A DNA stretch of 37,357 nucleotides, taken from contig QKHZ01000065.1 in the NCBI GenBank assembly GCA_003249795.1, positions 1 to 37,357 on the forward strand. Reading direction: 5' to 3'. The notes beneath the pieces were generated by a model, which was not told the origin of the DNA, did no database searches, and saw nothing but the letters and a program-made list of their open reading frames with translations. The DNA comes from a bacterium. Lineage in GTDB: Bacteria > Planctomycetota > SZUA-567. The position numbers were made by a program, and so were the translations under genes. Positions 35,677 to 37,357 of the stretch are shown piece by piece (positions within the stretch are counted from its first letter, which is position 1; each line of letters begins with the position of its first letter).

Positions 35677-35763
35677 AACTATGGTGATCTGAAACGGTCT
35701 TCTTTGCAGTGAATTAATTTTTGAACAGATTAATGGAACTTCGATACGATAGAAACTATGGTG
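35677..35763. repeat. Two 10-base direct repeats upstream of rsmH
   Basis: AACTATGGTG occurs at 35677-35686 and again at 35754-35763, 77 bases apart, both in the 128-base gap between rsmH and the FliF-like gene. On the - strand the repeat reads CACCATAGTT, the same direction as the dcw genes. It may mark a regulator site of the cluster, whose normal repressor gene mraZ is absent here. The known MraZ site contains GTGG repeats and does not match well. Confidence 0.4.
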
Positions 35764-35772
35764 TGAAAATTG

Positions 35773-36459
35773 TCAGGATGCCGGTGTTGAAAACAGGTCA
35801 ATGGCTTTGGGTAATTCCAGGGCGTTGCCCGATTCATCAAGAAGCGCGACATTGGCAGGCTGTAAATCCTCGACCACACCCGCCACGCTGTCAACAATCT
35901 GCTTCTGCAGTGACCGCGTCATCGACCCGTCCAGCCGCAAACGCACCTCCGCCCGCACGGGCTTTGTGTCTTTGGCTTCCAGAATCCGGACCGAACATGC
36001 CTGCACCCCGCCAAACATCGAGATCATCGACGACAGGCTGTTCTGCAGCGCCAACTCTTTTTGCCGTTTATAGTCTTCAGGACTTTTTTCAGGATCCGCC
36101 TGAATATCGCTCAGGTCGAACTGCTCGGAACCGGGCAGGATTCCAGCCAGGGCAAGCGCATCGAGTGCGGCTTGCTCTCTGCCTTCTTCGACCCACACGG
36201 ATTTGTCACTCTCGTTGTATTGAGCAACCAGTCCGGCTTCAGTCAGGGCTTTTAAAATCGCCTGCGCGGCAAACGGCTCTGCCGTCAACGGCAGCACCTG
36301 CATCCCCTCAGGAACCTGAACCTTCTTTTGCGCGGCATCCTGAACGGTTGCCGAACCTGCTGCGGAAGATGATTGTGTCCGGCGGTAGTTCAACTCACCG
36401 ACAACCGCACCCACTACGGCAAATCCGAGAACCAACAGAACAGTCTGTAATCGCGTCAT
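35773..36459 (-). CDS. Short FliF/SctJ-like ring-building protein
   Basis: A 228-residue protein with one N-terminal membrane helix (about residues 5-22, TVLLVLGFAVVGAVVGEL) and an exported part. It has two ring-building domains in the order of FliF/SctJ: at about 58-112 (AILKALTEAGLVAQYNESDK, then ALDALALAGILPGSEQFDLS) and at about 125-210 (KRQKELALQNSLSSMI, ACSVRILEAKD, VAGVVEDLQPANVALLD). FliF is about 550 residues and SctJ about 250, with a second membrane helix near the C terminus; this protein has none. I chose the second ATG (36459), because AAGGG abuts the first. It precedes rsmH by 128 bases. A role in a flagellum- or secretion-like base is suggested by the fold only. Confidence 0.7.
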   Translation of the reverse strand: MTRLQTVLLVLGFAVVGAVVGELNYRRTQSSSAAGSATVQDAAQKKVQVPEGMQVLPLTAEPFAAQAILKALTEAGLVAQYNESDKSVWVEEGREQAALDALALAGILPGSEQFDLSDIQADPEKSPEDYKRQKELALQNSLSSMISMFGGVQACSVRILEAKDTKPVRAEVRLRLDGSMTRSLQKQIVDSVAGVVEDLQPANVALLDESGNALELPKAIDLFSTPAS

Positions 36460-36511
36460 CCGCATCCCTTGCGTTTGAATCCCGATCAGAAAAAATCAAC
36501 ATATACCGGAT

Positions 36512-36541
36512 ATTGTACAGAAACGGGTAGGGGCGATGCAA
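36512..36541 (-). promoter_or_regulatory. Candidate promoter for the FliF-like gene
   Basis: On the - strand TTGCAT (36541-36536) and TACAAT (36517-36512) are 18 bases apart, 52 bases before the chosen ATG. The -35 box matches only TTG, so this is tentative. Confidence 0.4.
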
Positions 36542-36588
36542 GGTGCTGCCACAAAAAGACTGCAAAATTACGACGATATTTCATCATA

Positions 36589-37357
36589 TCAGCATGATGA
36601 CGGCTGCCGTGTCATCTCGGTCTGGATTTTACTCGCGCAATCGTGCAGCATCTGGAAGATCCCTGTCGCACGCGGCAGGTCGGTTCGTAAGCAGGACGCA
36701 TAGCAGCCAAGGGAGCCGGCGACCTGATTTGACGCAGTCAGAATCGGCACCGCTAGAGCATACTGTCCGCCGTGAATATCGTGACAGCCACCTTCTTTGC
36801 GGATTGTAGCCAGCTGCTTATTCAAACCCGCAGTGGTTTTGCCGCACTCCGGCCAGTCTTCGGTTGTCGGCAACCCGTGTGCAGAAAGAAACGATGTCAA
36901 CTGCTCGTCATTCAGCCACGCCAGAACAGCCCGCGTCGTCCGCATCTGGTAAAACTTCTCGTTTGCATACCACTGTGGGTCAATCATATGGTCTTGCGGC
37001 CCCTGCACACGCAGCAGCTCCACCCGCCGGTTATGAATAATCGACACCAGCAACACGCTCTCGCCAAGCTCCTGCACCATCTGCCTGACAAGTGGATCAG
37101 CCACTTCCTTCAGCCGTTGCAATACTCCTTCAAGCTGGAAAAGCCGCGCGCATTTGTCACCCTCGCGATACTTGCCGTGCCCGATCCGCCGCACATATCC
37201 GCATTCTTCCATAGTTTTGAGCAAATTTCTGGCCGTTACCGGCAAAAGCCCGGTGGTTCTGGAGATTTCCGCCAGCGTCAGGCCGCGGTCACTGGCAGCA
37301 GGGCCGGTCAACAGTTCCAGAATGGAAAACGCTTTTTTAACCGATTTGACTGAACTG
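36589..37357 (-). CDS. IclR-family transcriptional regulator, 5' partial
   Basis: The frame remains open to the right window edge, so the true start is outside; the visible part is about 255 residues. It begins inside the usual IclR N terminus (SVKKAFSILELLT), continues with a winged helix (LTLAEISRTTGLLPVTARNL, then GYVRRIGHGKYREG) and then the IclR effector-binding domain (LGESVLLVSIIHNRRVELLR, TTRAVLAWL, GGQYALAVPILTASNQVAGS). IclR proteins bind small molecules, often from sugar or aromatic breakdown, and repress or activate nearby genes. Its targets are probably to the right of this window. A small perfect hairpin (CATCAT/ATGATG, 36582-36599) overlaps the stop codon, but no good T-run follows. 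Confidence 0.9.
   Translation of the reverse strand, partial: SSVKSVKKAFSILELLTGPAASDRGLTLAEISRTTGLLPVTARNLLKTMEECGYVRRIGHGKYREGDKCARLFQLEGVLQRLKEVADPLVRQMVQELGESVLLVSIIHNRRVELLRVQGPQDHMIDPQWYANEKFYQMRTTRAVLAWLNDEQLTSFLSAHGLPTTEDWPECGKTTAGLNKQLATIRKEGGCHDIHGGQYALAVPILTASNQVAGSLGCYASCLRTDLPRATGIFQMLHDCASKIQTEMTRQPSSC

Noticed and set aside
35721-36530. A + strand frame of 269 codons opposite the FliF-like gene
   Set aside because: Its product is rich in Pro, Ser and Arg and lacks motifs, whereas the - strand product has a membrane helix and two recognisable ring-building domains.
36582-36599. CATCAT/ATGATG hairpin at the end of the IclR gene
   Set aside because: A perfect but AT-rich 6-bp stem overlapping the stop codon; the following T-rich stretch is too far and broken for a terminator call.

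Overview
The window looks like a chromosomal segment of a Gram-negative bacterium of moderate GC content, most likely from the PVC group (Lentisphaerota or Kiritimatiellota-like). The reasons are an H-X9-DG pseudopilin placed with secreted glycoside hydrolases, meso-diaminopimelate-type cell-wall genes (MurE with a DNPR motif), and Tat and lipoprotein signals. This placement is inference; no rRNA or other phylogenetic marker is present. I saw no tRNA, rRNA, insertion sequence, integrase or CRISPR array.

Left block (1-8703, + strand), accessory and secreted functions. It starts with the 3' end of an NHL-type beta-propeller gene and a small Tat-signal protein with four cysteines. After a 393-base AT-rich gap with palindromes and a promoter-like site comes a striking gene: a GntR-type winged helix joined in frame to a type IV pilin-like transmembrane segment and an H-X9-DG domain. 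A strong internal ribosome binding site sits at the junction. Two large secreted proteins follow on the same strand, a GH71-like and a GH42-like glycoside hydrolase. The three probably form one polysaccharide-use locus.

Middle block (8759-17342, - strand), ion transport and chemotaxis. In transcription order it holds an NtrC-type sigma-54 activator, CheA (with an extra GspE-N/MshEN-like module), a lone receiver, CheB, CheY and a receiver-CheX fusion. This run ends at a clear Rho-independent terminator and is followed by corA. No cheW, cheR or chemoreceptor gene is in the window. From 17864 to 19950 there are two divergent membrane-protein genes, one unrecognised and one MotA/ExbB-like.

Right block (19999-36459, - strand), division and cell wall. 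A secreted HEAT-repeat protein has its own promoter just beyond a terminator that closes a dcw cluster. Read in transcription order, the cluster is rsmH, ftsL, ftsI, murE, murF, mraY, ftsW, murG, murC, murB, ddl, ftsQ. It lacks mraZ, and murD is absent from its usual place between mraY and ftsW. A 203-base gap with a hairpin lies exactly there, the largest gap in an otherwise tight operon. Ddl carries an unusual cysteine-rich tail. Upstream of rsmH lies a short FliF/SctJ-like ring protein, and the right edge cuts an IclR-family regulator.

The most novel candidate is the GntR-pseudopilin fusion. Its topology fits a membrane-tethered transcription factor that a prepilin peptidase could in principle release, placed directly upstream of the hydrolases it might control.
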